Assembly: GCA_017695065.1 (NCBI GenBank)
Contig: JADILZ010000021.1
Coordinates: 1 to 45,371, forward strand
DNA length: 45,371 nt
Reading direction: 5' to 3'
From: Candidatus Cryptobacteroides excrementipullorum
GTDB lineage: Bacteria > Bacteroidota > Bacteroidia > Bacteroidales > UBA932
In this document: in pieces, positions 1 through 6,855 of the stretch
Layout: each line of letters starts with the position of its first letter
Numbering within the stretch: the stretch's first letter is position 1
The notes under the pieces: generated by a model
Databases searched by the model: none
The model's input: only the letters and a program-made list of their open reading frames with translations
What the model was told of the DNA's origin: nothing
Translations under genes and position numbers: made by a program

Positions 1-115
1 TATACACCCAATATTTGGAATAGCAAAAGATATTCAGAAAGATTTAGATTTACTATGTATTCCAAATTGTGTGTGATTATCAGTAATTTGCAATTTTATG
101 ATATTTCTTGAATGT

Positions 116-142
116 ATAGGTTCGAGAGCCTGTCTCTCCGCA
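116..142 (+). other. tRNA-Ser-like 3' end fragment, possible att site
   Basis: The segment contains a TTCGA T-loop core flanked by ATAGG and CCTGT, followed by TCTCTCCGCA. This is the typical 3' end (T-arm, acceptor strand, CA) of a bacteroidal serine tRNA with a GGAGAGA acceptor. No tRNA body lies upstream: positions 1-115 are AT-rich and unstructured. The T-loop is one base too long, so it is not a working T-arm. Inference: a degenerate tRNA 3' end left by a tRNA-targeting integrase, with island DNA to the left. A chance match is possible. Confidence 0.4.
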
Positions 143-160
143 AGACAAGATATTATATAT

Positions 161-186
161 AAAGTAATTCGTCGGACTGACGTTAA
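161..186 (-). repeat. Dispersed repeat copy A (AACGTCAGTCCGACGAATT end)
   Basis: Read on the minus strand this is TTAACGTCAGTCCGACGAAT followed by an AT-rich run. The core matches the gene-proximal ends of copies B (near 5150), C (near 6810) and D (near 21,660), and more loosely E and F. It contains the near-palindrome CGTCGGACTGACG. Here it sits beyond the 3' end of the acetyltransferase gene, unlike copies B-E, which sit upstream of starts. Confidence 0.6.
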
Positions 187-192
187 TATAAA

Positions 193-702
193 TCAGATCA
201 GTTTTTCGAAAGCCATTCTGGCACCGTGTCCGTAACGGACCTCCCCGCAGTACGAGAAACCCAGCCTCGTGAAAACCTTCAGCATCGGTATATTGTCATA
301 CCTGGTATCTACCTTGAAACTCCGTATGCCGCGGCAGGCAGCGAGTTCCTCCACCTTGCGCATGAACACGGTGGCCACTCCCCGCCCCTTCACCTCATCA
401 GCCACAGCCAGACGGTGGAGCACCACATAGTCCAGGTCGGAAAGCCACTTCCCGCGGATGGCCGAATATGCCGGCTCCCCGGAAAAGACAGCAGCCCCGT
501 ATGCTACCGGCAGCTCCCCTGACACCAGCACATAGCCGCTGGAAGACAGGATGTCTCCCGAGATGTCCCTTTCTGCCGGATAGTTCTCGTCCCACTGGTC
601 CCTGCCTTCACGCTTCATCTGGGCTTTCGCCTGCCCGATGATTTCCATTATCCTGCCCGTATCAGCCATTCCGGCCGGTCTGAAAATGTATCCCGTATCC
701 AT
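193..702 (-). CDS. GNAT family N-acetyltransferase
   Basis: This 169-residue protein has the GNAT fold pattern. It begins IFRPAGMADTGRIMEII, has a central strand ending VVLHRLAV, then the acetyl-CoA loop VKGRGVA (R/Q-x-x-G-x-G/A type), and closes with the helix-strand NIPMLKVFTRLGFSYCG. It should transfer an acetyl group from acetyl-CoA to an amine, but the substrate cannot be read from the sequence. An in-frame start exists at 777. I prefer the ATG at 702 because a TAcaTTTG -7 element on this strand (732-739) lies between the two candidates. The gene is monocistronic and divergent from the NlpC/P60 gene. Confidence 0.85.
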   Translation of the reverse strand: MDTGYIFRPAGMADTGRIMEIIGQAKAQMKREGRDQWDENYPAERDISGDILSSSGYVLVSGELPVAYGAAVFSGEPAYSAIRGKWLSDLDYVVLHRLAVADEVKGRGVATVFMRKVEELAACRGIRSFKVDTRYDNIPMLKVFTRLGFSYCGEVRYGHGARMAFEKLI

Positions 703-731
703 ATTCTCTGTTGCACGTAAAATACAGACAG

Positions 732-739
732 CAAATGTA
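732..739 (-). promoter_or_regulatory. Bacteroidota -7 promoter element of the GNAT gene
   Basis: On the minus strand the sequence is TACATTTG, a perfect match to the TAnnTTTG -7 consensus, about 30 nt before the ATG at 702. No clear -33 TTTG is visible at the usual distance. Confidence 0.55.
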
Positions 740-848
740 AATAAAAAACAGCTTCCGAGGTCCTTCCGGCAGGACATGTGTCATGGCCGGGAAAGCCTCC
801 CGGGATAAAAAACCGGCCGGGTCCGTCATTTTTACGGGCCATTATTCA

Positions 849-856
849 TATCTTTG
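849..856 (+). promoter_or_regulatory. Bacteroidota -7 promoter element of the NlpC/P60 gene
   Basis: TATCTTTG matches TAnnTTTG exactly, and a T-run at 829-833 may serve as a poor -33 box. It lies 26 nt before the ATG at 882, which argues that the longer in-frame start at 783 is not used. Confidence 0.6.
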
Positions 857-881
857 GAGGATAATTTCACCACATACAGCC

Positions 882-1964
882 ATGAAATACAGGATCCTGC
901 TGACAGTCATATCATTGTCATTGCTCCTGCCGCAAGACGCGGATGCACAGGAGGCGCACGGCGGCACAGAGGCCGATCAGCGTTACGGAGTCACGGAATT
1001 CTCGGTCAACTTCATGAGGGAAAAGCCAGACTTCCCGGAAGAGCTCGGGAACCAGCTTCTGATGGGAACCCCGGTGAAGATAACAGGGCGGGAAGGCTAC
1101 TGGCTGCGGGTCGTCTCGCCGGAACCATACCAGGCATGGTGCGTAGAGAAAGGGATTGTGGAAATGGACAGGGAAGAAGCCAGAAGATATGTCTCGGCAA
1201 GGAAATACATAGTCACGACAGAGTACAGCCATGTTTTCACTGAAGCGGACGAGGATTCGGAAAGAATATCCGACCTGGTGGCAGGAGACCTGCTGAGAAT
1301 CGCGTTCAAGGAGGGTGGCGGCATGGCATCGGACACGGCACGGAAATGCATCCCGGCCAGGAAGAAAGGCTTCGTGAAGGTGCTGATGCCCTCCGGGACG
1401 GAAGGCTACGTAAGGCGCAGGGACGTGGAGGAGTTCGGGAAATGGGCGGCCACGCGGGAAGCCACGCCAGGGAATATCGTCCGTACAGCCATGATGTTCC
1501 TCGGCATACCTTACCAGTGGGGCGGGACATCCGTCAAGGGCATGGACTGCAGCGGCTTCACCCGCATGGTATGGTTCATGAACGGGGTCCTGCTCCCGCG
1601 CAATGCATCGCAGCAGGCCATGTCAGGTGAAAAGATCCCGTATCCCGGAAAAAGCGGAGTGGAGATACAGGAAGGCACCATACGCAGCTATGTCGCAGCT
1701 CTGGAGCCAGGTGACCTGCTTTTTTTCGGCAACGGGCAGAAAGCCACCCACGTAGGAATATACATAGGCGGCGGACAGTTCATCCATGCGTCACAGAAAG
1801 TGCGCATCAGCTCGCTCATTCCAGGAGAAGCGGGATTCTACGAACATTCCAGCCGTCTCATGTGGGCCTGCAGGGTCATCGGCCAGGAAGACAAAGGCAC
1901 CGGAGTGACCTCGATGCTGAAAAGCCCGGCATATTTTCCAGGCGAAGAGACCGGTCATGAATGA
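882..1964 (+). CDS. Exported SH3-NlpC/P60 cell-wall endopeptidase
   Basis: This 360-residue protein has a signal peptide (MKYRILLTVISLSLLLPQ, likely cleaved near ADAQ). Two SH3b-like stretches follow (about residues 30-95 and 105-185), then a C-terminal NlpC/P60 papain-like domain. The catalytic triad is visible as Cys223 in MDCSGF, His290 in THVGIYIG and His302 in FIHAS. This architecture is that of YkfC-type gamma-D-glutamyl-diamino-acid endopeptidases (dipeptidyl-peptidase VI), which cleave recycled or remodelled peptidoglycan stems in the periplasm. The start is set by the signal peptide and the upstream promoter. The exact substrate is inferred from the family. Confidence 0.88.
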   Translation: MKYRILLTVISLSLLLPQDADAQEAHGGTEADQRYGVTEFSVNFMREKPDFPEELGNQLLMGTPVKITGREGYWLRVVSPEPYQAWCVEKGIVEMDREEARRYVSARKYIVTTEYSHVFTEADEDSERISDLVAGDLLRIAFKEGGGMASDTARKCIPARKKGFVKVLMPSGTEGYVRRRDVEEFGKWAATREATPGNIVRTAMMFLGIPYQWGGTSVKGMDCSGFTRMVWFMNGVLLPRNASQQAMSGEKIPYPGKSGVEIQEGTIRSYVAALEPGDLLFFGNGQKATHVGIYIGGGQFIHASQKVRISSLIPGEAGFYEHSSRLMWACRVIGQEDKGTGVTSMLKSPAYFPGEETGHE

Positions 1965-2014
1965 TTTTTGGAAATTTCAAAACAGCTTCCTGCTGATTGA
2001 ACAGTTTTATTTCG

Positions 2015-2022
2015 TACATTTG
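2015..2022 (+). promoter_or_regulatory. -7 promoter element before the 90-aa protein
   Basis: TACATTTG is a perfect -7 match. A TTGA at 1997-2000 is the nearest -33 candidate but its 15-nt spacing is short. Transcription would start near 2030 and give a leader of about 58 nt before the ATG at 2088. Confidence 0.5.
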
Positions 2023-2087
2023 CGGCGGAAAATGATTTAGCGGACAGGAACGGTCCGGCATAACGACTTTAAAAAATTATAACAGTC

Positions 2088-2360
2088 ATGAATCTTAGAG
2101 ACATTAAAAAAGACATCGAGTACATCATCGGGGAATTCATCGACGACTGCATGCTGTTCGTCAACCTCAATCCAGGGAAAGACTCGGATGAAGTAGCGAA
2201 GATAATCGATGAGGCAGTGGACCTTTACAACGACCTCAAGGACAAGGTTAACGCAAAGGTAGAGGGAAACAGGAAGGCCTACTACAACGGTATCCGCAAA
2301 GAGCTGTTCGAGAAGACAGACGAGCTCTGCGAGAAACTCAGTTCTGCGGTATCCAAATAG
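2088..2360 (+). CDS. Small conserved-type helical cytoplasmic protein, function unknown
   Basis: This 90-residue protein (MNLRDIKKDIEYIIGEF...) has no signal peptide or membrane segment. It is strongly charged, with heptad-like spacing of I/L/V, and is predicted to be nearly all alpha-helical. A central stretch with DEAVDLYNDLKDKV and a C-terminal Lys/Glu-rich helix stand out. I do not recognise a catalytic motif. Small proteins of this look are common as single genes in Bacteroidales. It has its own -7 element at 2015, GC-rich codon use like its neighbours, and a MITE-like element directly downstream. Confidence 0.75.
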   Translation: MNLRDIKKDIEYIIGEFIDDCMLFVNLNPGKDSDEVAKIIDEAVDLYNDLKDKVNAKVEGNRKAYYNGIRKELFEKTDELCEKLSSAVSK

Positions 2361-2388
2361 ACCGGCCCGACTGACAAGACAGGGACAA

Positions 2389-2512
2389 GAGGGGTGGCCC
2401 AAAAGGTGGAATTTCAAAGTTTGCACAGATGAGAAAACCACAGTGTACTGTCGTACATGAGGATTTTCGAATCAGGTGTAATGCGGAAAGCTCCCTTTTG
2501 AGCCACCCTCTC
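2389..2512. mobile_element. MITE-like element or fused insertion-sequence ends
   Basis: About 124 bp are bounded by imperfect terminal inverted repeats. The left end is GAGGGGTGGCCCAAAAGG. The right end, read on the opposite strand, is GAGGGTGGCTCAAAAGGG, so about 18 of 20 positions match with one indel. The interior has no gene. Ends of the form GGGTGnCnCAAAA are typical of insertion sequences in Bacteroidota (IS1182/IS5-like, from memory). No clear target duplication is visible. Inference: a non-autonomous derivative or a deletion remnant between two IS ends. Confidence 0.5.
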
Positions 2513-2600
2513 TTTAATACGAATCAGCAAAATGCATCGGCCCTCAACCATGGCACACCGTTCGGGGGAGTACGGCAGGACATGATGCACAAGGGGAAAA

Positions 2601-3965
2601 ATGGCGGCATCGAACATATACGAAGAAAGGCTGGGGACAGACAAGATGCTGCCCCTGGTCTTCAAAATGGCGCTCCCGGCCGTGGCTGCACAGATTGTCA
2701 ACCTGCTGTACAACATAGTTGACAGGATATACATCGGCCACATCCCGGGAATCGGGACCGATGCCCTGGCCGGAGTCGGCGTCACGAGCTCTGTGATAAT
2801 CCTCGTGTCAGCCTTCTCGGCGATAGTCAGCGGAGGAGGGGCGCCGCTCGCTGCAATCGCCCTGGGACAGGGGAACCGCGAAAAGGCAAGGCTCATCCTC
2901 GGCAACGGGTTCGTTCTGCTGCTGTTCTTCACCATTGCGGTATCGGCCGTATGCTACATGTTCATGGAGCCCGTGCTTCTGTTCACAGGAGCCTCACAGA
3001 ACACCATAGGATATGCTGTGGACTACCTTTCAATTTATCTGGCCGGGACTGTATTCGTCCAGATTTCTGTCGGGCTCAATACATTCATAAACACACAGGG
3101 GCGTCCTGGGATAGCCATGCTGTCCACCCTCATCGGCGCTGTCCTGAACATCATATTGGACCCGGTGTTCATATTCGCCCTGGACATGGGAGTGAAAGGG
3201 GCCGCTGTGGCGACGGTAATATCACAAGGGTTCAGCGCCGCATGGGTGCTCGGCTTCCTTTTCTCCAGGAAGGCCACCCTGAAGCTTTCTTTTCCGCACA
3301 TGAGGTTCGACAAGAGGATAATCCTGTCAATCTTCGGGCTCGGGATATCTCCCTTCATAATGGCGAGCACGGAAAGCCTGGTCGGGTTTGTGCTCAACAC
3401 CAACCTCAAACATTTCGGGGACATATACGTGAGCGCACTTGCTGTGATGCAGAGCGCGATGCAGTTCGGGAGCGCCCCTCTCACCGGTTTTGCCCAGGGT
3501 TTTGTCCCGATAGTGAGCTACAACTACGGGCACGGGAACACAGGAAGGGTGAAGGAATGTTTCCGTGTGGCAGTCATCACCATGTTCACATTCAACGCCG
3601 TGCTGATGTGCCTTATGATATTCTTCCCGCATGTGGTCGCTTCAGCTTTCACCGATGACAGCCGGCTGATAGACTGTGTGTCACGGATGATGCCGTATTT
3701 TCTCTCGGGGATGACCATCTTCGGGCTCCAGAGGGCATGTCAGAACACCTTCATAGCCCTCGGACAGGCAAAAATCTCGCTTTTCATCGCCCTGCTCAGG
3801 AAAGTCATACTGCTCGTCCCGCTGGCTGTAATCCTCCCACGGTTCTGGGGTGTCACAGGGGTTTTCGCAGCGGAAAGCATAGCGGATGCCACAGCTGCAG
3901 TGTGCTGTGTGACAATATTCATATTTACATTCCAGGGTATCCTGCGGAAATCCGCGAAGGAATAG
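2601..3965 (+). CDS. MATE family multidrug/cation antiporter (NorM-like)
   Basis: A 454-residue integral membrane protein with the two-bundle pattern of the MATE family and about 12 hydrophobic segments. The first helix motif MALPAVAAQIVNLLYNIVDRIYIGH and the matching segment in the second half (LGISPFIMASTESLVGFVLN) are the family landmarks, and SGGGAPLAAIALGQGN is the conserved loop after TM3. It exports drugs or metabolites in exchange for Na+ or H+; the substrate is unknown. The ATG at 2601 gives the usual short cytoplasmic N-terminus. It ends 7 bp from the convergent YhhN gene. A second, unrelated-branch MATE gene lies at 8955-10418. Confidence 0.9.
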   Translation: MAASNIYEERLGTDKMLPLVFKMALPAVAAQIVNLLYNIVDRIYIGHIPGIGTDALAGVGVTSSVIILVSAFSAIVSGGGAPLAAIALGQGNREKARLILGNGFVLLLFFTIAVSAVCYMFMEPVLLFTGASQNTIGYAVDYLSIYLAGTVFVQISVGLNTFINTQGRPGIAMLSTLIGAVLNIILDPVFIFALDMGVKGAAVATVISQGFSAAWVLGFLFSRKATLKLSFPHMRFDKRIILSIFGLGISPFIMASTESLVGFVLNTNLKHFGDIYVSALAVMQSAMQFGSAPLTGFAQGFVPIVSYNYGHGNTGRVKECFRVAVITMFTFNAVLMCLMIFFPHVVASAFTDDSRLIDCVSRMMPYFLSGMTIFGLQRACQNTFIALGQAKISLFIALLRKVILLVPLAVILPRFWGVTGVFAAESIADATAAVCCVTIFIFTFQGILRKSAKE

Positions 3966-3972
3966 GGTGGAT

Positions 3973-4632
3973 TCAGACCCTCTTCAGGACGTCATACACC
4001 ACCTTGAGCCGCGCAGCCCTGAGGAAAAGGAGGAGCTGGCCGAGGTAATAAGGGCACATGATCAGGTATTTCTCGGCCTGGAGAGGCTCCACGAACCTGT
4101 TCCATGCAAGGACAAGGTCAGAGAACACGAACAGGCATGCACCTACGGCATACATCCTGCTGCGCTGCATAAGGGCCATGAACAGCATCATTGAAATGAC
4201 TATCGCATAGAATATCACACCTGAGCGTACAGGTCCTGCCGGGGCTCCGGGAGCGATCTCGGCTATGGCGAACGAGACCAGTATGACTATCAGCAAGGCC
4301 ACAAGGACCAGATAGGCTGTCCGCCTCGATTTCCTGGCCTTGCCCTGGGAGGATGCGTTCCTGCTTCTCCAGATGTAGCGTCGCACAAAGAAGATTATCA
4401 TGAACAGGTGGGCGGCGGCAAAGCACTCCATCTGAACTATGAAGTTTCCTGAAGCGCCTGCAAGGTCGCCGAGGGCGGAAGCGAACATCGCGAAGCTCAT
4501 AGGCCACGGCAGGCGCCACAGGGAAAAGGCCGCAAGCGTCCACAAAGGAAAAGATATCTTATACGGTATCCTTACTGGGATGAAATACAGCAATGCCAGC
4601 ACCGTGAAGACAGAGGCGGCCACGACCGCCAT
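3973..4632 (-). CDS. YhhN/TMEM86-family membrane protein
   Basis: About 219 residues with seven to eight hydrophobic segments. It shows the YhhN pattern: SALGDLAG early, a histidine in FAAAHLFMIIFFVRRY, the MLFMALMQRSRMYAVGAC segment, FSDLVLAWNRF, and a closing YYLGQLLLFL. Mammalian relatives are lysoplasmalogenases; the bacterial function is uncertain. An ATG at 4671 is possible, but its codons overlap a perfect TATGTTTG -7 element on the same strand (4665-4672). The ATG at 4632, just before the first hydrophobic segment, is therefore preferred. Confidence 0.8.
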   Translation of the reverse strand: MAVVAASVFTVLALLYFIPVRIPYKISFPLWTLAAFSLWRLPWPMSFAMFASALGDLAGASGNFIVQMECFAAAHLFMIIFFVRRYIWRSRNASSQGKARKSRRTAYLVLVALLIVILVSFAIAEIAPGAPAGPVRSGVIFYAIVISMMLFMALMQRSRMYAVGACLFVFSDLVLAWNRFVEPLQAEKYLIMCPYYLGQLLLFLRAARLKVVYDVLKRV

Positions 4633-4664
4633 CTTTGTCTTCCTATCTTCAGTAATGTTCCCGC

Positions 4665-4672
4665 CAAACATA
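4665..4672 (-). promoter_or_regulatory. -7 promoter element of the YhhN gene
   Basis: On the minus strand the sequence is TATGTTTG, a perfect TAnnTTTG match that overlaps the upstream candidate ATG. It would give a leader of about 26 nt before the ATG at 4632. No good -33 box is visible. Confidence 0.5.
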
Positions 4673-4850
4673 TAACAGAAATTTTGGATTTCGCATATTT
4701 TCCCTCTAAGTTAAAAACTGTTTTTGGTATTTTCACAAGAAATCGGCAATTATTTGAGTCTCTTATGCTGAGATCCGGCATTTTGGCACAATGTTGGCTA
4801 TTATCCTGCACAGAATTTAGTTAAACATAAATATTGAATCAATAAATTAA

Positions 4851-4888
4851 AGGAGGGCCGAGTCGTGAGATTCAGTCCTCCTTTTTTT
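4851..4888 (+). terminator. Two-part hairpin followed by a T-run (intrinsic terminator)
   Basis: AGGAGG at 4851-4856 pairs with CCTCCT at 4877-4882. Inside, GAGTC pairs with GATTC around a GTGA tetraloop-like turn. A run of seven T follows (4882-4888). No coding gene precedes it on the plus strand: the nearest upstream gene is the minus-strand YhhN. It therefore either ends a short noncoding transcript from about 4680-4850 or is a relic. Confidence 0.65.
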
Positions 4889-4930
4889 CATGGGATTTAC
4901 GGATGCCGACAAAGTAACTGGGGATTAAGA

Positions 4931-5160
4931 TAGGAAGGCCCAACAGGGCCGCACCGGAGCGTCAGCGAGGTTTCCTGTATGGAAACCGAAGCAGTGGAGG
5001 TGCCGGCGCAGCGAAGCGGAGCCGCATGCCCCACCGGGGCTGTCACCGCCAGGTGACTGGGGGTGGACAGACAGGATTTCTGTAAGAAATCCGGTCATAA
5101 ATGATAAAATATTGATTTTTAGGATAATACTGTTAAACATAAATTCGTCGAACTGACATA
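4931..5160 (+). repeat. Multi-hairpin intergenic repeat, copy B
   Basis: A chain of short perfect hairpins lies here: GGCCC/GGGCC (4937-4950), GGTTTCC/GGAAACC (4969-4987), GCCCC/GGGGC (5028-5040), GTCACC/GGTGAC (5042-5057) and GGATTTC/GAAATCC (5074-5092). From about 5052 to 5160 the sequence matches, base for base with four mismatches and one 12-nt indel, the reverse complement of copy D at 21,661-21,758. It ends in ATTCGTCGAACTGAC. There is no open reading frame with protein-like features. The 4633-5303 interval holds only this repeat, the hairpin at 4851 and the promoter at 5217. Confidence 0.8.
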
Positions 5161-5216
5161 AAATTTACAGGAGATTTCCGGTTCCAATAAGCTGATTAAA
5201 ATTTTACCGATATAAA

Positions 5217-5247
5217 TTTTAACGGCTTCTTATTTTCCCTATCTTTG
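5217..5247 (+). promoter_or_regulatory. Promoter of the organophosphate antiporter gene
   Basis: TATCTTTG at 5240-5247 is a perfect -7 element. TTTT at 5217-5220 stands 19 nt upstream, the normal spacing for the -33 TTTG box. The predicted leader is about 50 nt to the ATG at 5304. The repeat copy just upstream carries a second, weaker -7-like TAAATTCG at 5140-5147. Confidence 0.6.
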
Positions 5248-5303
5248 TCCGGTTTAACAAGCACGGGACACATCCCGGACAAAACAACAGAGACCACACC
5301 CAC

Positions 5304-6716
5304 ATGAGTCTATATTCATTCTACAGGATAAGCAAGCCTTCTGCGGAGCGTGTGCCCGGAGAGAAAGTAAGGCACACATACATCTCACTCCGGAGCAGGA
5401 CATTCTGGGGAGCCACGATAGCATACAGCCTGTACTATGTCTGCCGCATGAGCCTGAGCGTGGTAAAACAGCCGCTCATAGACAGCGGGGCCCTCACGGC
5501 CGGGCAGCTCGGCATAATCGGGTCGGCCCTCCTTTTCATATATGCGGTAGGGAAATTCATGAACGGGTTCATAGCGGACTACTGTAACATACGGCGTTTC
5601 ATGGCCACGGGACTCCTGGTGTCTGCCGTAGTGAACCTGCTGATGGGGGCCATGGGCCTGCTATACAGCGCGGCAGGGTTCTCCACTCTCATCCTCTTCC
5701 TGGTATTCGCCGTCCTGTGGGGAATAAACGGATGGATGCAGTCCATGGGTTCGCCGCCGGGAATCATCAACCTGTCCAGATGGTTCCCGCTTTCAAAAAG
5801 GGGTACATACTACGGGATATTCAGCGCAAGCCCGTATCTGGGCGAATTCCTTTCATTTATACTGGTAGGTGTGGTGGTATCGGCATTCGGATGGGAATAC
5901 GGGTTTCTCTTCTCTGCCATAGGAGGGCTCGCAGGCGCGGCCATAATCCTCATATTCGTAAGCGATACCCCTGAAAGCAAGGGACTTCCGTCTGTGCAGG
6001 AACTTTCAGGTGAGGAACTGAGGAAAGAGGACACCATGCCGACTGTCCAGGTCCAGAAATACGTACTCAGACATCCGGGGATATGGATCATAGCCATTTC
6101 CAGCGCATTTGTATATATCGCGAAATACGCCATAGCAGGATGGGGAGTCCTCTTCCTGCAGAAAGCGAAGGATTTCTCTCTGGAGAACGCTACCCAGATC
6201 ATAGCATTCTCGGCCGCTCTCGGAGTGGTGGGGACAGTGCTGGCAGGATGGCTTTCCGACAAGGTATTCAAGGGTGACAGGATAAAGCCGGCGATAATTT
6301 CCGGGCTTACAAGCTCCGCAGCCCTCGGTTTGTTCCTGTTCACAGGGGGCAGCTACATAGTCAACATCATATATGTGTCCCTGTTCAGCCTCGCAATCGG
6401 GGTGCTGTACTGCATCGTGGCAGGGCTTATGGCCGTGGATATAGTGCCGAGGAAGGCCACCGGGGCTGCACTCGGCATAGTGGGCATATCGAGCTACGTG
6501 GCCGCCGGGATACAGGACATTGCAAGCGGGTATCTCATACAGGGATATACGGAAGGGGCGGCTGACATCAGCACCGCGTCATACGATTTCGGGCCTGTAT
6601 CAGTGTTCTGGCTGGCGGCGGCGTTCGTGGCGTTCGTGCTGCCTGTGATGAACTGGAAAAGGATGAAACCCGGAGACCGTCCGGGAGAATCAGGCTCAGA
6701 TGCTGACCGGACCTGA
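5304..6716 (+). CDS. Organophosphate:phosphate antiporter (GlpT/UhpT family, MFS)
   Basis: A 470-residue, 12-TM major-facilitator protein of the OPA branch. It has YSLYYVCRMSLSVVKQPLID in TM1 with the substrate-binding arginine at Arg48 (equivalent to GlpT Arg45), KFMNGFIADYCNIRRFM in the loop 2-3 region, and GWEYGFLFSAIGG. It should import glycerol-3-phosphate or hexose-6-phosphate in exchange for phosphate across the inner membrane. The second classical arginine in TM7 is replaced by Lys274 (FVYIAKYAIAGW), so the substrate is uncertain. The downstream neighbour is a 4-alpha-glucanotransferase, which fits sugar-phosphate metabolism. Both genes are preceded by copies of the dispersed repeat. 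Confidence 0.85.
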   Translation: MSLYSFYRISKPSAERVPGEKVRHTYISLRSRTFWGATIAYSLYYVCRMSLSVVKQPLIDSGALTAGQLGIIGSALLFIYAVGKFMNGFIADYCNIRRFMATGLLVSAVVNLLMGAMGLLYSAAGFSTLILFLVFAVLWGINGWMQSMGSPPGIINLSRWFPLSKRGTYYGIFSASPYLGEFLSFILVGVVVSAFGWEYGFLFSAIGGLAGAAIILIFVSDTPESKGLPSVQELSGEELRKEDTMPTVQVQKYVLRHPGIWIIAISSAFVYIAKYAIAGWGVLFLQKAKDFSLENATQIIAFSAALGVVGTVLAGWLSDKVFKGDRIKPAIISGLTSSAALGLFLFTGGSYIVNIIYVSLFSLAIGVLYCIVAGLMAVDIVPRKATGAALGIVGISSYVAAGIQDIASGYLIQGYTEGAADISTASYDFGPVSVFWLAAAFVAFVLPVMNWKRMKPGDRPGESGSDADRT

Positions 6717-6769
6717 TCCGGACTCAAGGCAATGACCTGGAATGTCCTTCAGACATAATTAATTGAAAT

Positions 6770-6817
6770 ATAAAATATTAGAATTTTACTGACAATACAA
6801 GTCGTCGGACCGACGTC
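6770..6817 (-). repeat. Dispersed repeat copy C
   Basis: Read on the minus strand it starts GACGTCGGTCCGACGAC and runs into an AT-rich stretch (TAATATTTTATATTTC) loosely similar to the AT module of copies B and D. The core CGTCGGACCGACG (6803-6815) is a perfect 13-bp palindrome. It ends 38 bp before the glucanotransferase start codon. Confidence 0.55.
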
Positions 6818-6855
6818 AAACCGATTCATAATACTGACATTAAAACTGAAAGACC

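Noticed and set aside
116..142. A complete tRNA gene
   Set aside because: No D-arm, anticodon arm or 5' acceptor strand exists upstream, so only a 3' fragment is reported.
783..881. N-terminal extension of the NlpC/P60 protein
   Set aside because: It would precede the -7 element at 849 and put 33 charged residues before a clear signal peptide.
4931..5160. CRISPR-like array from the string of hairpins
   Set aside because: The hairpins differ from one another and have no regular repeat-spacer spacing, and no cas gene is near.
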